This document shows, piece after piece, positions 1 to 5,432 of a stretch of 5,432 nucleotides of DNA. The DNA comes from Phycisphaeraceae bacterium (lineage in GTDB: Bacteria; Planctomycetota; Phycisphaerae; Phycisphaerales; Phycisphaeraceae): contig JADZCW010000214.1 in NCBI GenBank assembly GCA_020851395.1, positions 1-5,432 of the forward strand, given 5' to 3'. Numbering within the stretch: the first letter of the stretch is position 1; every line of letters begins with the position of its first letter. The notes under the pieces are model-generated. The model was not told the origin of the DNA, searched no databases, and worked only from the letters and a program-made list of their open reading frames with translations. Made by a program: the position numbers and the translations under genes.

Positions 1-515
1 CCGGCCTGTCCGCCAGCGGCAAGAGCACGATCGCCGTCGCCCTCGAGCAGGTCCTGCTCCAGCAGGGCAGGCACGCCTACCGCCTCGACGGCGACAACAT
101 CCGCCACGGCCTCAATAAAAACCTGGGTTTCAGCGCCGAGGACCGCGCCGAGAACATCCGCCGCATCGGCGAGGTCGCCAAGCTCTTCGCCGACGCCGGC
201 CTCATCGCCATCACCAGCTTCATCAGCCCCTACGCCGCCGACCGCGACGCCGTGCGCAAGCTCCACGCCGACGCCAAGTTGCCTTTTGTTGAGGTCTACG
301 TCGACTGCCCCATCACCGAGGCCGAGAAGCGCGACCCCAAGGGCCTCTACAAGAAGGCCCGCGCCGGCCAACTCAAAGGCTTCACCGGCATCGACGACCC
401 CTACGAGGCCCCCAAGAACCCCGAGCTGCACCTGCGCACCGACCAGCTCTCGATTGAGCAATCCGTCGAAAAGCTCCTGGCCCTGCTCGACGCCCAGGGC
501 ATCCTGAGCGCCTGA
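1..515 (+). CDS. cysC: Adenylylsulfate (APS) kinase, 3' part, cut by the left window edge
   Basis: Transfers a phosphate from ATP to the 3'-OH of adenosine 5'-phosphosulfate to give PAPS, a cytoplasmic step of sulfate assimilation and sulfonation. The reading frame is open from base 3 to the TGA at 513-515, giving 170 visible residues. Counting from base 3, there is a P-loop GLSASGKST (1-9), the DGDN motif (29-32) with following RHGL, an ENIRR motif (50-54), FISP with the serine (75) that aligns with the phosphorylated serine of E. coli CysC, and the family signature RDPKGLYKKARAG (110-122) followed by FTGIDDPYEAP (127-137). Compared with E. coli CysC (about 201 residues), only about 30 N-terminal residues would be missing if this is a stand-alone enzyme. 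A CysN-CysC fusion is equally possible because the upstream part is outside the window. The P-loop has Ala where E. coli has Gly (GLSGSGKST), a tolerated change. The gene is convergent with the two-component operon. Confidence 0.95.
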   Translation, partial: GLSASGKSTIAVALEQVLLQQGRHAYRLDGDNIRHGLNKNLGFSAEDRAENIRRIGEVAKLFADAGLIAITSFISPYAADRDAVRKLHADAKLPFVEVYVDCPITEAEKRDPKGLYKKARAGQLKGFTGIDDPYEAPKNPELHLRTDQLSIEQSVEKLLALLDAQGILSA

Positions 516-554
516 GTTTCCCCTCAGCGCCGATCCCGCGCAACTTCCTCCAAG

Positions 555-572
555 CCGGGGCGCAAGCCCCGG
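555..572. terminator. GC-rich hairpin with a GCAA tetraloop between convergent genes; possible bidirectional terminator
   Basis: CCGGGGC (555-561) and GCCCCGG (566-572) form a perfect 7-bp stem around a GCAA loop (562-565), a GNRA-type tetraloop. It lies 39 bases after the APS kinase stop and 4 bases after the response regulator stop on the other strand, where a shared terminator would be expected. There is no clear U-tract on either side: the + strand continues GTACTTATCCCTTT, only moderately T-rich, and the - strand continues CTTGGAGG. It could therefore be a weak or factor-assisted terminator, an mRNA 3'-end stabiliser, or one copy of a dispersed intergenic palindrome. The fold is certain from the bases; the function is inferred. 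Confidence 0.5.
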
Positions 573-576
573 GTAC

Positions 577-1290
577 TTATCCCTTTGCCTGATTCACCCC
601 CGTCCAGTTTCCCCCGTCAAACCGATACCCCACCTCCCGCAGCGTCACCACCCACCGCGGCCGGGCCGGGTCATCCTCGATCTTCTTTCGCAGCGTGTTC
701 ACGCATCGGTCCACGCTCCGGCCCGTCACGAACACGTTGTAACCCCAGACCTGCCGCAGGATCTCGTCACGCGTCAGCGCCCGGCCCGCCCGTCGGACCA
801 GCAGCTCCAAGAGCGCATATTCCTTGGGCGTCAGTTCCACAGCCTCCCCCTCGCGCAGCAGCCGCCGCGACGCCACGTCCAGCTCGAACGCCCCGAATAC
901 ATATCTCTTGCCCGCCGGCTCCCGCGCCCGCCGCAGGTGCGCCTCACACCGCGCCAAGAGCTCCCGCACGCTAAAGGGCTTGGTCAGGTAGTCGTCCGCC
1001 CCGAGGTTCAGCCCCAGCACGATGTCCGACTCCTCCCCCTTGGCCGTGAGCATCACGATCGGCATCGTCAGCCCCTGCCCCCGGATCAACCGGCAGATCT
1101 CGTACCCGTTGACCTTCGGCAGCATGATGTCCAGCACCACCAGGTCCGGCCGCGACTCGACCGCCGCCCGCAGCCCCGCCTCCCCGTCCGCCGCCAGGGC
1201 CACGCGATAACCCGCCTGCTCGAAGTTGTCCTTCAAGCCTCGGCGCATCGCCGGCTCGTCTTCCACGATCAGGATCGTCTCACCGGCCAT
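577..1290 (-). CDS. OmpR/PhoB-family DNA-binding response regulator
   Basis: Cytoplasmic transcription factor of 237 residues, the usual length for this family. An N-terminal receiver domain (about 4-122) carries the acidic pocket E10/D11, the phospho-acceptor D54 in the LVVLDIMLP strand-loop, T82 and K104 (KPF); all five functional positions are intact. A winged-helix effector domain (about 129-225) shows the typical ELTPKEYALLELL segment (152-164), the recognition-helix region RSVDRCVNTLRKKIE (191-205) and the closing GYRF (221-224). The ATG at 1290 is supported by AAGGA at 1297-1301, six bases upstream and overlapping the kinase stop codon. The kinase gene ends 3 bases before this start, so the two are surely co-transcribed and probably translationally coupled. 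The cognate kinase should phosphorylate D54. Target genes cannot be read from the window, so no symbol is given; PhoB-like wording reflects the family only. Confidence 0.96.
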   Translation of the reverse strand: MAGETILIVEDEPAMRRGLKDNFEQAGYRVALAADGEAGLRAAVESRPDLVVLDIMLPKVNGYEICRLIRGQGLTMPIVMLTAKGEESDIVLGLNLGADDYLTKPFSVRELLARCEAHLRRAREPAGKRYVFGAFELDVASRRLLREGEAVELTPKEYALLELLVRRAGRALTRDEILRQVWGYNVFVTGRSVDRCVNTLRKKIEDDPARPRWVVTLREVGYRFDGGNWTGVNQAKG

Positions 1291-1293
1291 GAC

Positions 1294-3255
1294 TCATCCT
1301 TGCCCCGGGTCCATCATGTTCTTCTTCGGCAGGCGCAGCAGGAACGTGCTGCCCTTGCCCTCGATGCTCCGCATCTCCACCGTCCCGCCGTGGGCCGTCA
1401 TGATGAACCTCACCACGCTCAACCCTAACCCACACCCGCCCGCCGAGCGAGACAGCCGCTGGTCCACCTGATAGAACCGCTCAAAAATCCTTCGCTGCGC
1501 CCGCGGAGGGATGCCGATGCCGTGGTCACTGACCTCGATCCCCACGTCCAGGCCCAGGTCCATCGCTCGCACGTGGATCCGCTTGTCCTGTCCGCTGTAC
1601 TTGAGCGCGTTGTCCAGCAGGTTCAGCACCGCCGTCGTCAGCGCGTCCTTGTCCCCAGTGACCGCCGGAAGGTTTTCGTCGACCTCCACCGTCAGCTCAC
1701 CACCCGCCGCCTCGACCCGCTCGTGCACGCTCTGGGCAGCTGCGTCGATCACGTCCGCCACGGCGACCGGCTCCATCACGAACGCCTGCTTGTTCCGCTC
1801 CATGCGGGAGAAGGCCAGGAAGTTGTCGATCAGCCGGCACAGCCGCGTGTTCTCCCGCGCGATCAGCCCCAGGTACTCCGTCGCCTGCCGCTCGTTCCGG
1901 CACCGCCCGTCGACGAGCGTGTCGATCAGCACCCGCATCCCCGCCAACGGCGTCTTGAGCTCGTGCGAGACGTTGGCGATCAGGTCGTTCTTGAGCCGGG
2001 CCAGTCTGACTTGTCGCTGCAGCGCGTATCCCGCCGCCGCCGTCGCCGCGCCAATGGCCGTCAGTGCCAGAATGCCCGCCCAGATCAGCACCACCTCCTG
2101 CCGATGCTCTGCGGCGGCAAAGGGACTGACCCCCTCGATCCGCAGCGCGAGCTGCCAGCCCGGCAGAGCGTCCTGCATCGCCACCCACGCCAGCGCCTCG
2201 GGGTCAGGCGACGTGCCCGGCGGCAGCAGTTCCAGCACCGTCTCGTCCAGTCCCAGCCTCTGGTTCAACCACGCGACCAACTCCGCCGTCAGACGCCCCT
2301 GCCGGATCAGGCCCACGACCCGGTGGTCGTCCGACGTGATCTGCCAGACGCCCTCGACGCCGCTGGGCGAGGGCCCGTCGCCCTCCGTCGGACGACGGAT
2401 GCTCAGGTAATGCTCCGCCAGTTGCTCTGCTGCCAGCGATCGCGTCAACCCCGGCTGGTTGGTCCTCGCTACTAACTCGGCCAACAGGAACCGCCTCTGC
2501 TGCGAAGGCATCGCCGGCACGGCTCGGTAGTCCACCCACGCCAGCAGGCGGTCAAGCAGCACGGAAGACTCCTTCGATCCCGGCTCAGCCGCTTCGAGCC
2601 CCAGCAGCAGGGCGTTGGGCGCCAGCAGCCGCCCGTGACTGTCAGCAGTCTTCCGCATCGGCGAGCGGTCGATCTCGTCAAGGATCAGCCGGATCGCCTC
2701 AGCTGGCCGGTACAGGCGCAGCAGGCACCTCGCCTGCGACAGCCTTGCCTGGGCGACGCTCGTCGAGGCTGACATCCTGTCCCCCATCTCCTTGTACATC
2801 CGCAGCACGGCCTGCAGATCCCCGTCGTGCCGCTTGAGCTGCTCCACCTCGTCCCAGGGGGAGCCCTGCGATGTCTCGTCGTCGAAGCCCGTGGACGCCT
2901 GCGGGTACACCGGCTGACCCTGCGCGTCCAGCACCACCGCGGCCCCCAACGGGGGCTGCTCGATGAGCCGACCAAACACCTCGGCTGGTGGCAGCGATTG
3001 CTCCGCCGTCAATCTCAGTCGCACATCCTCCCACCACTGCCTCGCCAGCTCCGGTGCCGGCGAGAGCTGGCGGCGATACACCTCCACCAGTCTCTGCCGC
3101 ACCGCCAGCCGCTCATTGCCCACGGCCCGGCTGAGGAACCACAGCACACACGCGCTGGGCACCACCGCCATCAGCACCAGGAGCGCCAGCACGGGCCAGA
3201 GATGGGCCTCTGGTCCCGTGCCAACGCTCCTGCTACGCCGAAAGAAACCGATCAT
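1294..3255 (-). CDS. Membrane sensor histidine kinase with a large extracytoplasmic sensor containing a TPR-like region
   Basis: Autophosphorylating sensor of 653 residues, partner of the downstream response regulator. Order of parts: short basic cytoplasmic N-terminus; transmembrane helix at about 19-41; extracytoplasmic sensor at about 42-386; second transmembrane helix at about 387-411; HisKA dimerisation domain with H-box SHELKTP (phospho-acceptor H431); HATPase_c domain with N-box NLLDNALKYS (N549), G1 DHGIGIP (577-583), F-box FERFY (591-595) and G2 GGCGLGL (606-612). All catalytic motifs are intact. Only about 20 residues separate the second helix from H431, leaving no room for a HAMP domain. 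In the sensor, residues 104-125 (VVLDAQGQPVYP) and 301-375 (VWQI, GLIRQGRL, PGWQLALRIEG) look Cache/PAS-like, while about 137-285 is Ala/Leu/Arg-rich and helical, with TPR-like spacing around residues 164-192. The start at 3255 is followed directly by a plausible membrane anchor; its ribosome site is weak. The gene lies 24 bases after the exported-protein gene and 3 bases before the regulator. The ligand is unknown. Confidence 0.95.
   Translation of the reverse strand: MIGFFRRSRSVGTGPEAHLWPVLALLVLMAVVPSACVLWFLSRAVGNERLAVRQRLVEVYRRQLSPAPELARQWWEDVRLRLTAEQSLPPAEVFGRLIEQPPLGAAVVLDAQGQPVYPQASTGFDDETSQGSPWDEVEQLKRHDGDLQAVLRMYKEMGDRMSASTSVAQARLSQARCLLRLYRPAEAIRLILDEIDRSPMRKTADSHGRLLAPNALLLGLEAAEPGSKESSVLLDRLLAWVDYRAVPAMPSQQRRFLLAELVARTNQPGLTRSLAAEQLAEHYLSIRRPTEGDGPSPSGVEGVWQITSDDHRVVGLIRQGRLTAELVAWLNQRLGLDETVLELLPPGTSPDPEALAWVAMQDALPGWQLALRIEGVSPFAAAEHRQEVVLIWAGILALTAIGAATAAAGYALQRQVRLARLKNDLIANVSHELKTPLAGMRVLIDTLVDGRCRNERQATEYLGLIARENTRLCRLIDNFLAFSRMERNKQAFVMEPVAVADVIDAAAQSVHERVEAAGGELTVEVDENLPAVTGDKDALTTAVLNLLDNALKYSGQDKRIHVRAMDLGLDVGIEVSDHGIGIPPRAQRRIFERFYQVDQRLSRSAGGCGLGLSVVRFIMTAHGGTVEMRSIEGKGSTFLLRLPKKNMMDPGQG
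1297..1301 (-). promoter_or_regulatory. Ribosome binding site of the response regulator, overlapping the end of the kinase gene
   Basis: On the - strand the context reads CAAGGATGAGTCATG. AAGGA lies 6 bases before the ATG at 1290 and abuts the kinase TGA stop (1296-1294). A ribosome finishing the kinase would uncover or reuse this site, which fits coupled synthesis of the pair. Confidence 0.6.
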
Positions 3256-3279
3256 GGCCTGACATCCACACGGAGGGTG

Positions 3280-5187
3280 TTACTGAGCTTGCAGGCTCTG
3301 AATCACTTCGTCCATCTGCGGCCGCAGACCCTCGAAATCGTCCTTCTCGATCCGGAACACGAACCAGTAGACCTGCTTGCCCAGCAGGTACGTCCGGTAC
3401 TCGACCATGTCCTTGCCCTTGTCCGTGTAGTCCGCGACGTAGCTCGCCGCCGGCAGGCCGCCGATCGTCGACTCCTTCCAGCTCGCCTCCCGCACGACGT
3501 AGTTCTTGAAGTATCCCTTGAGCGTGCCGATGTCCGCCTCGGCCACCTTCCGTGGCGTGTCCACGCCCGGCGGCATTTCCGGCGTCGCCATGATGAACAC
3601 GGCCCAGGCCTGTTGCCCCGGCGGCAGGATCTGCACCGTCATCTTTTCGCCCGACATCGGTGTGGCCTGCTCATACACATCCCACCCCGCCGGCACGCGG
3701 AACGAAGTCGCTTCATTTTTCCACGTCGTCTGCTCATCCTTCCGCACGGCGGCGCTGACCAGCTCCATGACGGCCTGGCTCGCGTCATACTTCACCAGGT
3801 ACTTGTGCTCGTCAGCCGAGAACCACAGCGTGTGCGTCAGCGCGACCATCTGCCCGGACTTGATCGACAGCTTGACCTTGTAGCAGTCAAACGTCCCGGC
3901 CGGCACACTGACCGTGTCCTTGCCCAGCACGTCGATGTCGCACTCCACGATCGATGCGCCCTGCACGGTGAAGATCATGAACTTCGTCGAATATGCCTCG
4001 GCCAGCGGCAGCCGGCGGATCAGGTAGAGCGTCTGCTCGTTGTCGAACACCGGCCCCTGCACCGGCACTTGCTGCGTCTTCTCCCGCCCGTCCGCGCCGC
4101 GGATCTTCAGCGACACGTTCTGGGCCGTGTAGTCGGCCGTGAATTCACCCATCGTGTTCCTTGTCACGCCGCGGATTGGACGGAAGCTCTCCCGCTCGGC
4201 GTCGACACGCGTGTACTGCAGCTGATTCGCCATGGTGATCGCCTGGTTGGCCTCGATCTTCCAAGCCGACCTGCCCCCGTCCTCCACCGTCCTGGCCGTG
4301 TACTTCAGCGTCCCGATCTCCATCCCCGTCGGCATCGCCACCCGCAGCGACATCCGTTCGCCATCCACCCATGGCGCCGGGCCGATCTGGAGCGGTTGCG
4401 ATGCTGACTCGGATGTCTGCGTCGACGCCTGGTTGATCTGCCGGGCCTGCTCGAGCAGGTCCTGCGGGATCGGCGTGGGCTGACCGTCCGCCGACCGCGT
4501 GGCGAACAGGATCACGTAGCGTTTGACCGGCCTGCCCGACGGCGTTGCGAAGTTCTGGTAGCTCGGGCTGTTGATGCCGACCCAGTAGACCTGGCCCGGC
4601 TCCAGCCTGACCGACAGCGTGCAGGTGGTCCTGTCCGCGTTGTAGTGAGGCTTGCCGATGGTCTTGGGAAAGGTTTCTCCACCGCCCGTCCAGGACCAGT
4701 TCCCGTCGAGCAATGACTGGCTGAAAGTCGCGGTGATCTCTTTCAGGTCCGCCGGCACGTCGTCGTCGAACGCCGTGGGCGTGGTGCTCAGGACCACGGG
4801 ATCGCCGTCCTGCTGGGCGTCAAGTTTCTGGAGCTCCTGCCTCGCCTTCCGCGCCGCCGGCTGGCCCGGGAACTCATCCACGACCTTCTGGAACGACTGC
4901 CTGGCCTGGTCGCTGCCCTTCTTGAGCTGGCAGAGACCAACGCGATAGGTCGCCTCCGCCGCCTCGGCCTTGCTCGACTCCGGATCAGCCGCCACCTGCT
5001 GATAGATCGCGATCGCCGCGTCCAGGTCGCCGGCCGTTTTCTCCTGGTAGTAGCCCTTCTCTAGCGACGCCCCCGTCCCCGCCCCGGGAACGGGTTTGGC
5101 CTCGGGGGCTGCCACCGCCTGTTGTGTGACGGCCAGCGCCGCGGCGCCGACCATCAGGGTCCAGACCACTGCCCTTATCGCTTGCAT
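3280..5187 (-). CDS. Exported multidomain protein: TPR-like, Ig-like, DUF3108-like and PsbP/DUF1795-like regions
   Basis: No established function; the following is what can be seen in 635 residues. An N-terminal signal peptide (R5, hydrophobic stretch 6-20, likely cleavage after AVAA at 24-27) indicates export. Residues about 38-122 form TPR-like helices (GDLDAAIAIYQQVAADP, then RQSFQKVVDEFPGQPAARKA), as in YbgF-type proteins. Residues about 128-232 resemble a bacterial Ig-like (Big_5-type) domain, with the pattern LSTTPTAFDDDVPADLKEIT, WSWTGGGETFP and LEPGQVYWVGINSP. After a Gln/Ser-rich linker (233-271), residues about 272-480 resemble DUF3108 (VDGERMSLRV, VSVPAGTFDCYKVKL, TLWFSADEHKYLVKYD). 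The C-terminus (about 487-635) resembles PsbP/DUF1795 lipoprotein-like folds (FRVPAGWDVYE, IGGLPAASYVADY, VYWFVFRIE). An in-frame ATG at 5217 would add 10 residues, but 5187 is preferred because GGAGAA lies just upstream and the signal peptide then starts normally. It is the first gene of an apparent operon with the kinase and regulator. Four cysteines (86, 189, 416, 435) remain after the signal peptide; there is no lipobox. Confidence 0.85.
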   Translation of the reverse strand: MQAIRAVVWTLMVGAAALAVTQQAVAAPEAKPVPGAGTGASLEKGYYQEKTAGDLDAAIAIYQQVAADPESSKAEAAEATYRVGLCQLKKGSDQARQSFQKVVDEFPGQPAARKARQELQKLDAQQDGDPVVLSTTPTAFDDDVPADLKEITATFSQSLLDGNWSWTGGGETFPKTIGKPHYNADRTTCTLSVRLEPGQVYWVGINSPSYQNFATPSGRPVKRYVILFATRSADGQPTPIPQDLLEQARQINQASTQTSESASQPLQIGPAPWVDGERMSLRVAMPTGMEIGTLKYTARTVEDGGRSAWKIEANQAITMANQLQYTRVDAERESFRPIRGVTRNTMGEFTADYTAQNVSLKIRGADGREKTQQVPVQGPVFDNEQTLYLIRRLPLAEAYSTKFMIFTVQGASIVECDIDVLGKDTVSVPAGTFDCYKVKLSIKSGQMVALTHTLWFSADEHKYLVKYDASQAVMELVSAAVRKDEQTTWKNEATSFRVPAGWDVYEQATPMSGEKMTVQILPPGQQAWAVFIMATPEMPPGVDTPRKVAEADIGTLKGYFKNYVVREASWKESTIGGLPAASYVADYTDKGKDMVEYRTYLLGKQVYWFVFRIEKDDFEGLRPQMDEVIQSLQAQ

Positions 5188-5292
5188 GACCGTTCTCCGC
5201 TGCAAAGGTGGAAGCATCCAACCACACTGCGGGAGAGTTTCGTCCGGCCATGTTACCGGCTTGTCACCATTTATCGCCCCCTGGATCCTTTT
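5188..5292 (-). other. Intergenic gap upstream of the three-gene operon; presumed 5' untranslated region, no clear promoter
   Basis: This 105-base gap separates the stop of the upstream same-strand gene from the exported-protein start. If the operon has its own promoter it should be here. The best -35-like hexamer on the - strand is GTGACA (5262-5267), but 17 bases on the matching -10 position reads GACGAA, and the TAACAT at 5250-5255 has no partner at proper spacing. No hairpin terminator for the upstream gene was seen. Read-through from that gene, or a promoter recognised by an alternative sigma factor, remains possible. Confidence 0.35.
5193..5198 (-). promoter_or_regulatory. Ribosome binding site that decides the start at 5187
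   Basis: On the - strand the bases read GGAGAACGGTCATG. The purine core GGAG ends 7 bases before the ATG at 5187. The alternative ATG at 5217 is preceded by GCAGTGTGGTTGG, with no comparable site, so the shorter protein with a conventional signal peptide is favoured. Confidence 0.65.
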
Positions 5293-5432
5293 TTACCTCT
5301 TTTTTCCGCACCACCGCTGGATCATCCGCACCCTCTCGATCGCTTCCTCGCCCAGTCCCTCGGGCACCTCGTCCGACACGCCCAGCACCAGCCGCGGGTG
5401 GAAGAGCTTGGCGACCTTCTCCACGCACGCCA
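5293..5432 (-). CDS. C-terminal end of a URO-D/corrinoid methyltransferase-like protein, cut by the right window edge
   Basis: The - strand frame is open from the window edge (first full codon 5430-5428) to a TAA at 5295-5293, giving 45 residues. The segment KLFHPRLVLGVSDEVPEG (8-25) followed by EEAIERVRMIQRW (28-40) matches the C-terminal pattern I recall from uroporphyrinogen-decarboxylase-like proteins of planctomycetes and verrucomicrobia, where an FHPRLILGxSDE strand precedes an IERVR helix. These belong to the URO-D/MtaA/CmuA superfamily of TIM-barrel enzymes, many of which move methyl groups to or from corrinoids rather than make haem. It ends in a basic CGKKR tail. Codon bias agrees with the neighbours. 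The family assignment rests on this short stretch and could be wrong; that it is coding is better supported than what it encodes. It has the same orientation as the downstream operon, 105 bases away. Confidence 0.6.
   Translation of the reverse strand, partial: ACVEKVAKLFHPRLVLGVSDEVPEGLGEEAIERVRMIQRWCGKKR

Noticed and set aside
252..515. An 87-residue gene starting at the GTG at 252
   Set aside because: The same frame is open upstream to the window edge and encodes the P-loop and DGDN motif of APS kinase, so this is only the 3' part of that gene.
1511..2475. Two overlapping + strand frames of about 300 codons opposite the kinase
   Set aside because: Both lie antisense to the kinase catalytic and sensor regions, whose motifs are unmistakable, and their products are low-complexity Ser/Arg/Pro-rich or Arg/Gln/His-rich.
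2827..4407. A 526-codon open frame on the + strand, antisense to the exported protein and the kinase N-terminus
   Set aside because: It crosses two well-supported genes and their gap, its product is rich in Arg, His, Leu and Pro with no recognisable motif, and such long antisense frames are expected in GC-rich DNA with strong third-position bias.
5244..5260. Possible operator palindrome (CCGG...CCGG) upstream of the exported-protein gene
   Set aside because: The two CCGG words are self-palindromic and common in GC-rich DNA; the flanks do not extend the symmetry enough to argue for a binding site.
1..5432. CRISPR arrays, tRNA or rRNA genes, insertion sequences or transposases
   Set aside because: Nearly all of the window is accounted for by protein-coding genes; I saw no repeated units with spacers, no tRNA-like cloverleaf in the gaps, and no terminal inverted repeats.

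Overview
The window is GC-rich, dense bacterial coding DNA with a strong G/C bias at third codon positions. The mix of families suggests a planctomycete-type bacterium or a close relative such as Phycisphaerae. These include a secreted TPR/Ig-like multidomain protein, a large-sensor histidine kinase whose core ends in a GGCGLGL ATP-lid motif, and a C-terminal fragment resembling uroporphyrinogen-decarboxylase-like proteins. This placement rests on remembered family distributions, not on a search.

Layout: (1) bases 1-515, + strand, the 3' part of an adenylylsulfate (APS) kinase gene cut by the left window edge; (2) 516-576, a short convergent spacer with a perfect 7-bp GC stem capped by a GCAA tetraloop; (3) 577-5187, - strand, three tightly spaced genes, transcribed in the order secreted multidomain protein, membrane histidine kinase, OmpR/PhoB-type response regulator; (4) 5188-5292, a 105-base gap with no convincing promoter; (5) 5293-5432, - strand, the last 45 codons of another gene cut by the right edge, probably a URO-D/corrinoid methyltransferase-like protein.

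How the genes may work together: the kinase and regulator have every residue needed for phosphorelay (His431 to Asp54), and their genes are 3 bases apart, so they form a two-component pair. The gene 24 bases upstream encodes an exported protein with a TPR-like region, an Ig-like domain, a DUF3108-like domain and a PsbP/DUF1795-like domain. The kinase's extracytoplasmic sensor also seems to hold TPR-like helices. A periplasmic accessory protein that feeds the kinase is the most interesting hypothesis here, but it is inference from gene order. The APS kinase (sulfate assimilation or PAPS supply) is convergent and probably unrelated.
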